From contig NZ_JACLAW010000013.1 of NCBI RefSeq assembly GCF_014230315.1, positions 1 to 64,000 of the forward strand: a stretch of 64,000 bases of DNA, read 5' to 3'. Below the pieces are notes generated by a model, which was given only the letters and a program-made list of their open reading frames with translations, did no database searches and was not told where the DNA came from. Shown piece after piece: positions 45,406 to 53,403 of the stretch (position 1 is the first letter of the stretch; each line of letters opens with the position of its first letter). The DNA is from Novosphingobium flavum (lineage in GTDB: Bacteria > Pseudomonadota > Alphaproteobacteria > Sphingomonadales > Sphingomonadaceae). Made by a program: the position numbers and the translations under genes.

Positions 45406-46842
45406 TCAGCTTTCGAGCTGGCGCAGCAGGCTGCGCACGTCGCCGTCCATATCGGCGTCACGCGTGCGCAGGTCTTCGATCAGGCGCACGGCGTGAATCA
45501 CCGTGGAGTGATCGCGCCCGCCGAACTTGCGCCCGATTTCCGGGTAGGAACGCGGGGTGAGCACCTTGGCGAGATACATCGCCACCTGACGCGGACGGAC
45601 CACGGCGCGGGCACGGCGCTTGCTTGCCATTTCCGTCCGGTCGACCCGGTAGAACTGGCAGACGGTGCGCTGGATCTCGTCGATCGTGATCCGGCGGCGG
45701 TTGGCCGAGAGGATGTCGGTCAGCTGTTCCTCGGCAAGCTGGAGCGAGACCTTCTGTCCCGTCAGCTGGGCATAGGCGATCAGCTTGTTGAGGCCGCCAA
45801 CCAGTTCGCGCACGTTGCGGTTGATCGTGCGTGCGAGGAACTCGACCACGTCGGCCGGCACGTCGGCCGGGGCGAAACGGGCGAGGCGATGCTCGAGGAT
45901 CGAGCGGCGCAGGTCGATGTCGGCCGGCTGGATATCGGCGACGAGACCCATCGACAGGCGCGAGAGAAGGCGCTGCTCGACCCCGTCGAGCGCCTGGGGT
46001 GCGCGGTCGGCCGCGAAGACCAGCCGCTTGCCTTCGTTAAGCAGGGCGTCGATCGTGTAGAGCAGCTCTTCCTGGGCGCTGGCCTTGCCGATGATGAACT
46101 GGATGTCGTCGACCATGAGGAGGTCGAAGCCGCGCAGGCGCGCCTTGAATTCGATCATCTGGTTCTGGCGCAGGGCCTGGACGAATTCGACCATGAAGCG
46201 CTCGGCCGAGCAGTAGAAGATCCGGCCGCGCGGGTGGTTGGCGAGGAACGCATGGCCGATCGCGTGGAGCAGGTGAGTCTTGCCCTGCCCGGTCGCCGCC
46301 TTGAGGTAGAGCGGCGAGAACTGGGGCTTTTCGGGCGCAGCCATGCGCTGCGCCGCGTTACAGGCCAGCACATTGGCCGTGCCGGTGACGAAGGTCGTGA
46401 AAGTCAGCGAGGGATCGAGGCCGATCGAGGGCTGGCCGAGCGTGGCGAACTCGCCGCCGGGCATGGTGAGCGGGGCGGGTTCGGGAATCGGGGCGGTGGG
46501 GGCGCCGTCATTGGCCGGGCGGCGCGAGGAGGGCTGGCCGGCAAGGCGCAGGTCGGGCATCTGGCGGCGCGCCGGATGCACCGAGATGCGCACGTTGCGC
46601 ACTTCGCTGCGGGCGATCTTCCACGCCAGGCTCAGCCGGTCGGCGAAACGGTCCGCCACCCAGTTGGCCGAAAATTCGGTCGGCAGGAACAGGTCCAGCG
46701 TGCCGGTTTCCTTGCAGAACGAGCCCAGCTGGATCGGCTTGATCCACTGCGTGTGCAACTGCTGGCCGAGGTCCTTTCGCAGGCCCTGGCTGATATCCGC
46801 CCAGTCCGCGGCGAGGTCGAGTGCTTCTTTATCTTCCATCAT
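45406..46842 (-). CDS. dnaA: Chromosomal replication initiator protein DnaA
   Basis: 478 residues from ATG 46842 (MEDKEALDLAADW preceded by Met). The frame is open to 47004 with ATGs at 46893 and 46902 that lack good ribosome sites and have atypical codon use, so the start is uncertain. Domain I (helicase-loader contact) is residues 1-90; domain III AAA+ has Walker A ATGQGKTHLLHAIG and Walker B LLMVDDIQFI; domain IV has the DNA-binding HTH with GGRDHSTVIHAVRLIEDL. It binds DnaA boxes at oriC. It lies next to rpsT, the alphaproteobacterial arrangement. Confidence 0.96.
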   Translation of the reverse strand: MMEDKEALDLAADWADISQGLRKDLGQQLHTQWIKPIQLGSFCKETGTLDLFLPTEFSANWVADRFADRLSLAWKIARSEVRNVRISVHPARRQMPDLRLAGQPSSRRPANDGAPTAPIPEPAPLTMPGGEFATLGQPSIGLDPSLTFTTFVTGTANVLACNAAQRMAAPEKPQFSPLYLKAATGQGKTHLLHAIGHAFLANHPRGRIFYCSAERFMVEFVQALRQNQMIEFKARLRGFDLLMVDDIQFIIGKASAQEELLYTIDALLNEGKRLVFAADRAPQALDGVEQRLLSRLSMGLVADIQPADIDLRRSILEHRLARFAPADVPADVVEFLARTINRNVRELVGGLNKLIAYAQLTGQKVSLQLAEEQLTDILSANRRRITIDEIQRTVCQFYRVDRTEMASKRRARAVVRPRQVAMYLAKVLTPRSYPEIGRKFGGRDHSTVIHAVRLIEDLRTRDADMDGDVRSLLRQLES

Positions 46843-47311
46843 TCGCGCTTCGTCTGACTTACCTTTATGCGCCATGCCCTTGGATTTGGACATACCTTCC
46901 ATGGACACGCCCGAAGCGCGCTGTCCCCCCGTTGCCTGCGTCACAAGAAATGCTCCCCCAGCCAAGCCAGACCCGAACAATCGCGGTGCCGCAAACCCCC
47001 GCAAGCGGCAGACAAAACAACCCCCACAGCCGAAATGCGAGATTCGGCCGCCAGCGCTGATTTGTTCCGTGATACCCCCGAAGGAATCTCCGTCGGGGAC
47101 AAGAGCGAGTTATGGACTTGAATCGGCGCAGGGCAAGCGCCGGGCTGCAAAAAAATTGAAATAAATCGCCTTGACTTCGACTGACCCCAACAATTCCGCC
47201 TTTTCATCAAAAAACCGCAGAATTCAGCGCTTTTTTGACTGTGCGGGAGTCCGAATCGCGCAATTTCCGAGCTTTGCTGCAAGGGCGATAAAACGGCGTG
47301 CAGCAGGCAAC
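46843..47311 (-). promoter_or_regulatory. dnaA upstream region, AT-rich with several GANTC sites
   Basis: About 470 bp without a convincing gene, noticeably richer in A/T than the rest of the window, with oligo-A/T runs at 47150-47160 and 47208-47237. GANTC sites: 47041, 47084, 47120, 47247, 47253, with another at 47382. A candidate dnaA promoter on the minus strand has TTGCCC and TAACTC about 18 bp apart near 47105-47135. No DnaA boxes are seen here. It probably holds the dnaA promoter and leader. Confidence 0.5.
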
Positions 47312-47340
47312 AAAAATGGCCGGGGGAGGGCCCCCGGCCA
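47312..47340 (-). terminator. rpsT intrinsic terminator
   Basis: On the minus strand: TGGCCGGGGG, a CCCT loop, CCCCCGGCCA and TTTTT. The perfect 10-bp stem directly follows rpsT on its strand. Confidence 0.9.
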
Positions 47341-47393
47341 TGTTCTGTTTTCGTGCCGCCTCCGGGTTATTCCGGAGAAGCGAATCGGGTGCT

Positions 47394-47654
47394 TCAGAGC
47401 GCCGCGACCGCCTTCGACAGGCGCGAGAGCTTGCGCGAAGCGGTGTTGCGGTGAAGGACGCCGCGAGCCACGCCGCGAGCCAGTTCCGGCTGTGCTTCCT
47501 TGAGGGCCTCTGCCGCCGCCGGCTTGTCGCCACCGGCGATCGCCGATTCGACCTTCTTCACGAAAGTGCGGATGCGGCTGATGCGCGCACCATTGATCTC
47601 GGCGCGCTTCTCGTTGCGGCGGATGCGCTTGCGGGCTTGCGGCGTATTGGCCAT
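47394..47654 (-). CDS. rpsT: Small ribosomal subunit protein bS20
   Basis: 86 residues from ATG 47654 ([19 protein letters not shown]). The basic helical bundle is typical; Lys/Arg-rich throughout. Monocistronic, with its own promoter (47744-47772) and terminator. Confidence 0.97.
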   Translation of the reverse strand: MANTPQARKRIRRNEKRAEINGARISRIRTFVKKVESAIAGGDKPAAAEALKEAQPELARGVARGVLHRNTASRKLSRLSKAVAAL

Positions 47655-47743
47655 GTCGATCCTTCGTTCGGCCCTGCGGCCTTGTCCTGAAAATCCGTGC
47701 AAAAACGTGGGTCCCGGCCGGAGCCGTCCCTCGTGAAGGGGCG

Positions 47744-47772
47744 CCCTTACAGAGCGTGGGGCGAATCGTCAA
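47744..47772 (-). promoter_or_regulatory. rpsT promoter with GANTC site
   Basis: On the minus strand: TTGACG (47767-47772), a 17-bp spacer and TAAGGG (47744-47749), followed by CGCCCCTTCACG. GATTC (47763-47767) overlaps the -35. The layout is the same as that of the rpmJ and rpmH promoters. Confidence 0.7.
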
Positions 47773-47918
47773 CGGGGGAGTCGTCACTTCGGCGCCACTT
47801 CGGCGCGGCGGCTCCCGTTGGGGATGGTCCGGATCGGTCCCGCGGCCGCCGCCTGCGGATTAATACGGATGACTAATATTCAAAACCCACCCGACGCGAT
47901 CAATAAGACGCCGCACCG

Positions 47919-48734
47919 TTACTTCTGGCAGTCAGGACAGAACCAGCTGCTCCGCCCGCCCTGGACGATCCGCTTCACCGCGCCGCCGCACGAACGGCAA
48001 GGCTCGCTCTCGCGGCCATAGACGTCGAACTGCTTGGAAAAGTAGCCCAGCTCGCCATCGGGCCGGGCATAGTCGCGCAGCGTGCTGCCGCCGGCTTCGA
48101 TCGCTTCGGCCAGCACGGTCTTGATCGCCGGGACCAGCCGCTCCAGCGCGGCGCGGCTGACCTTGCCGCCTTGACGCTCGGGGTGGATCCGGGCGCGGTA
48201 AAGCGCTTCGCAGACGTAGATGTTGCCAAGACCCGCCACGATCCGCTGGTCGAGCAGCATCAGCTTGATCGCCGCGATCCGGCCCTTGAGCGCTCCGGCC
48301 AGATGGGCCGGGGTGAGGGCGGGGGACAGCGGCTCGGGCCCGAGCCCGGCAAAGGGCGCCCAGTCGTCCAGCCGGGCCGTCTCGACGAGATCGACCGAGC
48401 CGAACCGGCGCGGATCGCACAGGGCCAGGCGGTGTCCCGCGCCGGTTTCCAGCACGAGGTGATCGTGCTTGCCGATCTCGTCTGGCTCGATCCGCCAGCG
48501 TCCGCTCATCCCGAGGTGAAAGACCATGGTCTGGCCGCGGTCCACATGGATCAGGCCATATTTCGCCCGCCGGGATAGCCCGGTCACCCGCGCCCCGGTC
48601 AGCACCTGGGCCAGTTCGGGCGGGAAGGGGCGGCGCAGGTCCGCGCGGTGCGTGACGACGCGGGTCAGCACCTCGCCATCGAGGTAGCGGGCGAGGCCCC
48701 GCACGGTCGTCTCGACTTCGGGTAATTCAGGCAT
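47919..48734 (-). CDS. mutM: Formamidopyrimidine-DNA glycosylase
   Basis: 271 residues. The N-terminus PELPEVETTVRGLARYL provides the catalytic Pro and Glu; the mid-region has GLGNIYVCEALYRARIHP and Lys/Arg for DNA contacts; the C-terminal zinc finger is CRSCGG...CPDC. It removes 8-oxoguanine. Divergent from ubiE; the mutM-ubiE-ubiB block is conserved in alphaproteobacteria. Confidence 0.97.
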   Translation of the reverse strand: MPELPEVETTVRGLARYLDGEVLTRVVTHRADLRRPFPPELAQVLTGARVTGLSRRAKYGLIHVDRGQTMVFHLGMSGRWRIEPDEIGKHDHLVLETGAGHRLALCDPRRFGSVDLVETARLDDWAPFAGLGPEPLSPALTPAHLAGALKGRIAAIKLMLLDQRIVAGLGNIYVCEALYRARIHPERQGGKVSRAALERLVPAIKTVLAEAIEAGGSTLRDYARPDGELGYFSKQFDVYGRESEPCRSCGGAVKRIVQGGRSSWFCPDCQK

Positions 48735-48789
48735 GACACGCCGCTATCAGTCTTTGCCGCAGGCGCAAACTCCCCTAAGGCCCGCTGCC

Positions 48790-49536
48790 ATGAGCGAACA
48801 ACCCGGCCACGATCAGGTTTCCTTCGGCTACGAGGAAGTCTCCCCCGAGGAAAAGACCCGCCGGGTCGGCGCGGTGTTCTCCAGCGTCGCGAAGAAGTAC
48901 GACGTGATGAACGACGCGATGAGCGTGGGCATGCACCGCCTGTGGAAGGACCGCTTCGTCAAGCGCGTCCGCCCGCGCGAGGGCGAGCAGATCCTCGACA
49001 TGGCTGGCGGCACGGGCGACATCGCCTTCCGCATGGCCGAGCGCGGGGCAAGCGTGACCGTGTCGGACATCAATCAGGACATGCTCGACGTCGGCATCGA
49101 GCGGGCGATGGAGCGCGGGCTCGACACGCTGGTGTGGAGCCGCCAGAACGCGGAGACGCTGACCTTCGGCGACCGCTTCTTCGATGCCTATACGATCGCC
49201 TTCGGCATCCGCAACGTGACCCGGATCGACCTCGCGCTGGCCGAGGCCTACCGCGTCCTGCGCCACGGTGGCCGGTTCTTCTGCCTCGAATTCTCGACCA
49301 CCGAATGGCCCGGATTCAAGGAAGTCTACGACGCCTATTCGCATAGGCTCGTGCCGAAGATCGGCCAGGCCATCGCCGGGGATGCCGAAAGCTACCGTTA
49401 CCTGATCGAATCGATCCGCCGCTTTCCGCCGATGAAGGAATTCGAAGGCATGATCCGCAAGGCGGGATTCGTCCATACCAAGGTCGAGCCGATCCTTGGC
49501 GGGCTGGTCGCGATCCATTCGGGCTGGAAGATTTAA
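48790..49536 (+). CDS. ubiE: Demethylmenaquinone/2-methoxy-6-polyprenyl-1,4-benzoquinol methylase
   Basis: 248 residues from ATG 48790. The COQ5/UbiE methyltransferase carries the SAM loop LDMAGGTGDIAFRMA and the family segments KYDVMNDAMSVGMHRLWKD, YTIAFGIRNVTRID and CLEFSTTEWPGF. It C-methylates the ubiquinone ring. ubiB follows by 1 bp. Confidence 0.97.
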   Translation: MSEQPGHDQVSFGYEEVSPEEKTRRVGAVFSSVAKKYDVMNDAMSVGMHRLWKDRFVKRVRPREGEQILDMAGGTGDIAFRMAERGASVTVSDINQDMLDVGIERAMERGLDTLVWSRQNAETLTFGDRFFDAYTIAFGIRNVTRIDLALAEAYRVLRHGGRFFCLEFSTTEWPGFKEVYDAYSHRLVPKIGQAIAGDAESYRYLIESIRRFPPMKEFEGMIRKAGFVHTKVEPILGGLVAIHSGWKI

Positions 49537-49537
49537 G

Positions 49538-51109
49538 GTGCCGTCGCCGGCTACCCACGTCTTCCGCCTGCTCAAGTGGGGGCGGATTCTCGCCCGCCAC
49601 GGCGCGCTGAGGATCATCGAGGAGGGGCAGAACACCCCGCCGCAGGTCAAGCGCCTGTGCCGCCTCGCCCGCCTCGGCACGGTCCAGCCCCGCATTCCGG
49701 ACTATGCCGGCGCCTTTCAGGACATCGGCCCGGCCGCGATCAAGCTCGGCCAGACCCTTGCCACCCGGCCCGATCTCGTCGGCGAGGAAGCCGCGCGCAA
49801 CCTGCTCCACCTGCAGGACAGCCTGCCGCCGGTGCCCTTCGCCGCCGTCCGCGCCGAGATCGAGGCAAGCTTTGGCGCCCCGCTCGAGACCCTGTTTGCC
49901 AGTCTCGACCCCGAGCCGGTCGGCGCGGCCTCGATCGCGCAGGTCCACAAGGCGGTGACGACCGACGGCCGCACCGTCGCGGTCAAGGTGCTGCGCCCCG
50001 GCATCCGCGAGAAGTTCGCCTCCGACATCGGCACTTACGAATGGGCCGCGGCGCACCTCGAGGCGCTGGGCGGGGAGGCGAGGCGCCTGCGCCCGCGGCT
50101 CGTCGTCGCCAACCTCAAGCGCTGGACCGCGCGCGAGCTTGACCTGCGCCGCGAGGCCGCCTCGGCCTCGGAACTGACCGAGGCGATGAAGGGCTTCGAG
50201 GGCTATCACATCCCGGCGATCGACTGGGACCGCACCAACGGCCGGGTCCTGACGATCGAATGGGTCGACGGGATCAAGATGAGCGACCTGCCCGCGCTCG
50301 CCGCCTCGGGCCACGATATGGCGGATCTCGCCAAGCGGCTCGTGCTCGCTTTCCTGACGCAGGCGATCAGCGCCGGCTTCTTTCATGCCGACATGCACCA
50401 GGGCAACCTGTTCGTCCGGCCCGACGGCGCGGTCGTGGCGATCGACTTCGGGATCATGGGGCGGATCGACCGGCGCGCCCGGCAATGGCTGGCCGAGATC
50501 CTCTATGGCCTGACTACTGGCAATTATCGCCGCGTGGCCGAGATCCATTTCGAGGCGCAATACGTGCCGTCGTACCATTCGGTCGAGGAATTCGCGACCG
50601 CGCTGCGCGCCGTGGGCGAGCCGATGCGCGGCAAGCCGGTCAGCGAACTGTCGGTCGGCCAGATGCTCGACGGGCTCTTCGCCATCACCCGCGATTTCGA
50701 CATGCAGGTCCAGCCGCACCTGCTGCTGTTGCAGAAGACCATGGTCATGGTCGAGGGACTGGCGACCGCACTCAATCCCAACATCAACATGTGGGATGTC
50801 TCGGCCCCCTTCGTGCGCGGCTGGATCCGCGACGAACTGGGCCCGGAAGCGGCCATTGCCGAGCGGCTCAAGACCGATGCCGAAACCCTGCTGCGCATCC
50901 CCGAACTGGTCCGCCGGATCGAGGAGCGCTTCCCCCCGCGCGGCGGCGCACCGGAAGAGCCCCCGCTGCCCGATGTCGAACTCGTTTGGGAGCGGCGGCG
51001 TCAACCCCGTGGTAACCATGTCGGGCGTAGCTGGTGGGGCTACCTCCTGGCGGGGGTGCTCGGGGGATTGCTTACGTGGACCACGCTGACGTTCGATCTG
51101 CTGCACTGA
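49538..51109 (+). CDS. ubiB: 2-Polyprenylphenol 6-hydroxylase regulator/kinase-like UbiB
   Basis: 523 residues from GTG 49538. ABC1/ADCK features: AIKLGQTLATRPDL (KxGQ), GAASIAQVHKA (Ala-rich loop) and HADMHQGN (catalytic-like His/Asp/Asn). Two membrane spans at the C-terminal end. It is an atypical kinase required for ubiquinone synthesis. A hypothetical membrane gene begins inside its 3' end. Confidence 0.95.
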   Translation: MPSPATHVFRLLKWGRILARHGALRIIEEGQNTPPQVKRLCRLARLGTVQPRIPDYAGAFQDIGPAAIKLGQTLATRPDLVGEEAARNLLHLQDSLPPVPFAAVRAEIEASFGAPLETLFASLDPEPVGAASIAQVHKAVTTDGRTVAVKVLRPGIREKFASDIGTYEWAAAHLEALGGEARRLRPRLVVANLKRWTARELDLRREAASASELTEAMKGFEGYHIPAIDWDRTNGRVLTIEWVDGIKMSDLPALAASGHDMADLAKRLVLAFLTQAISAGFFHADMHQGNLFVRPDGAVVAIDFGIMGRIDRRARQWLAEILYGLTTGNYRRVAEIHFEAQYVPSYHSVEEFATALRAVGEPMRGKPVSELSVGQMLDGLFAITRDFDMQVQPHLLLLQKTMVMVEGLATALNPNINMWDVSAPFVRGWIRDELGPEAAIAERLKTDAETLLRIPELVRRIEERFPPRGGAPEEPPLPDVELVWERRRQPRGNHVGRSWWGYLLAGVLGGLLTWTTLTFDLLH

Positions 51110-52254
51110 AGGGCGCCCGCGCGCCGCAATTCGACCGTTTCGCGCATTGGCCCAGAGGGCTGGCCCGCATCGCGCTGGCCGTGTTCGCCGTCCTGCTGGT
51201 CATGTCCGCCTGGGCGCCCGGCTATGCCCCGCCGCCGCCCGCCCCGCCGAAGATCACGGTCAAGGACGCGGCCGGCAAGGCCCATGTCCAGAAGGAGGAC
51301 GACAATGACCTCCACCTCTACCGGGTCATCACCGAGCGGGTGAGGAAGGGCGACAATTACTATGTCGCCGCCACCGACGAACAGCGCGCCAATTCCTATC
51401 CGGTCGCTCCGGGCCTTACCGTGCGCTTGCCGACCCTAGCCTTTGCCGGGGCCTATCTCGGCACCTACGGGCTGATCGCTCTCCAGATCGTGCTGTTCGC
51501 GGCGATGATGATCGCCATGCTGCGCCGGCTGCAGGCCGAGCCTGGCTCCGAAGAGTTCCGCATGCTCGCGCTCGCCCTGCTGATGACCGGGATCGCGAGC
51601 GGGCTGTCCTACAAGTACAACGTGCTGCACGAAATATGGGCGGCGCAGCTCGTTGCGCTCAGCCTCGCGCTTCACCGGCCGGACAAGGGCAAGTGGCTGG
51701 GCGCACTCATCGCCGCCGCTCTCGCGCTCGCCGTGCGCGAACTGGCCCTTCCGTTCGTTTTCCTGATGCTGGCCTATGCCCTGTGGCACCGCCGTTGGCG
51801 CGAGGCGGCCGCCTGGACCGCACTGGTCGTCCTGTTCCTTGCAGCCATGGCCGTCCACCTCCACTTCGCCCAAGCGCAGGTCCGCGCCGATGACCCGGTC
51901 TCGCCGCCTTGGCTGGTCCTCGGCGGGCTCAATGCGCTGGTCTACAAGGTGGCCAACTCAACCTTCCTCTCGCTGCTGCCGGTATGGATCACGGGGCCTG
52001 CCGTGGTGCTTTGCCTGTTCGGCTGGACCGCGTGGAAAAGCCCATTGGGCGATTTCGCGGCCCTGCTGATGCTCGGCTATTCGGCGGCCTTCATGATCGC
52101 CGGGCGCGACAACAACTTCTATTGGGGCGTGATGATTACCCCGGTCCTGTTCATGGGCGCGGCCTTCGTCCGGCTCGGCCTGCCCTCGCTGTGGCGCGCC
52201 GCCGGGCTTGGCCTGCCGGCCCTGCGCCGGGCCCGAGAGCCGCTCGGCGCATGA
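51076..52254 (+). CDS. Multi-span membrane protein, GT-C-like (tandem copy 1)
   Basis: About 392 residues from GTG 51076, overlapping ubiB by 34 bp; the start is uncertain. An N-terminal span is followed by a periplasmic loop with ERVRKGDNYYVAATDEQRA and PGLTVRLPTLAFAG, then about eight more spans. The pattern (loop with 'G.nYY' and 'vRlPTL' before the second span) resembles GT-C membrane glycosyltransferases. Strongly similar to the next gene, with shared ALPFVFLMLAYALWHRRW and IAGRDNNFYWGVM. Function unknown. The pair sits inside the normally adjacent ubiB/coaBC. Confidence 0.65.
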   Translation: MDHADVRSAALKGARAPQFDRFAHWPRGLARIALAVFAVLLVMSAWAPGYAPPPPAPPKITVKDAAGKAHVQKEDDNDLHLYRVITERVRKGDNYYVAATDEQRANSYPVAPGLTVRLPTLAFAGAYLGTYGLIALQIVLFAAMMIAMLRRLQAEPGSEEFRMLALALLMTGIASGLSYKYNVLHEIWAAQLVALSLALHRPDKGKWLGALIAAALALAVRELALPFVFLMLAYALWHRRWREAAAWTALVVLFLAAMAVHLHFAQAQVRADDPVSPPWLVLGGLNALVYKVANSTFLSLLPVWITGPAVVLCLFGWTAWKSPLGDFAALLMLGYSAAFMIAGRDNNFYWGVMITPVLFMGAAFVRLGLPSLWRAAGLGLPALRRAREPLGA

Positions 52255-53399
52255 CCGGGGCCTTCCCTCCCTTCGACCGCTTCGCGCACTGGAACCGGGT
52301 CCCGGCCCGGATCCTGCTCGTGCTGGTCGCCGGGTTGCTGTTGATGGCCGCGCTCACCCCGCTGACCTCGGGCGAAGGCGTGGCCGCGCCGCCCAGCCTC
52401 CACGCCGCCGCCCGTGCGCCCCAGCGCGAGCGCGACGAGGATCTCAAGCTGTATGACGATGTCATCGCCCGCCTGAAGCACGGCGAGACCTATTACGCGG
52501 TGATCGCCGAGGAGCACCGCCGCCACCGCTTCCCGCTCCATCCCGGCTTCGCCGTGCGCCTGCCGACCCTCGCCGTGGTCGAGGCCGCGCTGCCCCAGGG
52601 CGCGCTGATCCCGCTCTCGGTGATCCTTATGGGGGCCGTGCTCATGGCCTGGTGGAAGCGGCTGGCAGGCGAGCCGGGCGGCAAGGACCTGCGCCTGATC
52701 GCCATGGCCGCGCTGTTCTTCGGCGTCTCGATCGGAACCACGCGCTATTTCTTCGTGCTGCATGAACTCTGGGCCGGGCAATTGCTCGCCCTGTCCTTCG
52801 GCCTGCACCGCCCCGCCCAGCGCGAGGGTAAGCCGGGCCGCTGGATTGGCGCCTGGCTTGCCGCCGCCGCTGCGCTGGCAATCCGCGAACATGCGCTGCC
52901 CTTCGTGCTGCTCATGGCGGCCTTCGCGCTCTATCACCGCCGCTGGAAGGAGAGCGCGGCCTGGCTTGCCCTGATCGCGCTGTTCCTCGCTGCGATGACC
53001 GCGCACCTCCATACCGTGGCCGCGATGGTCCGCGCCGATGATCCGCCCTCGGCCTCGTGGCTCACCCTGCGCGGTCTCACCGGCTGGCTCTCGCTCGAGG
53101 TGCTCTCCAGCAACCTGCGCTGGCTGCCGACAGCGCTCGCGGGCCCGCTCGTCCTCCTCAGCCTGTTTGGCTGGGCGGGTTGGCGCACGGCCGCCGGGGC
53201 CTTCGCCACGCTGCTCTATCTCGGCTACGGGATCGCCTTCATGATCGCGGGCCGGCCGGACAATTTCTACTGGGGGATGATGGTCGCGCCGGCCATGCTG
53301 ATCGGGCTCGCCTTCTTGCCCATGGCGGCGCGCGGCCTTGTGCATGCCGCTTTCCCGGTGCAAGGGCTGGGGCGACTGTTCCTGAAGGAAGCCCGCTGA
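52251..53399 (+). CDS. Multi-span membrane protein, GT-C-like (tandem copy 2)
   Basis: 382 residues; ATG overlaps the previous stop (ATGA). Same plan as copy 1: FDRFAHWNRVPARIL, the first span, ARLKHGETYYAVIAEEHRR, GFAVRLPTLAVVEAAL, ALPFVLLMAAFALYHRRW, and IAGRPDNFYWGMMVAP. Hydrophobic spans are in the same places, so the pair arose by duplication. coaBC starts 5 bp after its stop and the four genes ubiB to coaBC look co-transcribed. Confidence 0.65.
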   Translation: MTGAFPPFDRFAHWNRVPARILLVLVAGLLLMAALTPLTSGEGVAAPPSLHAAARAPQRERDEDLKLYDDVIARLKHGETYYAVIAEEHRRHRFPLHPGFAVRLPTLAVVEAALPQGALIPLSVILMGAVLMAWWKRLAGEPGGKDLRLIAMAALFFGVSIGTTRYFFVLHELWAGQLLALSFGLHRPAQREGKPGRWIGAWLAAAAALAIREHALPFVLLMAAFALYHRRWKESAAWLALIALFLAAMTAHLHTVAAMVRADDPPSASWLTLRGLTGWLSLEVLSSNLRWLPTALAGPLVLLSLFGWAGWRTAAGAFATLLYLGYGIAFMIAGRPDNFYWGMMVAPAMLIGLAFLPMAARGLVHAAFPVQGLGRLFLKEAR

Positions 53400-53403
53400 A
53401 CCC

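Noticed and set aside
46932..47311. Replication origin in the dnaA-rpsT gap
   Set aside because: AT-rich, but no cluster of DnaA boxes or 13-mer-like repeats was found; treated as dnaA leader/promoter.
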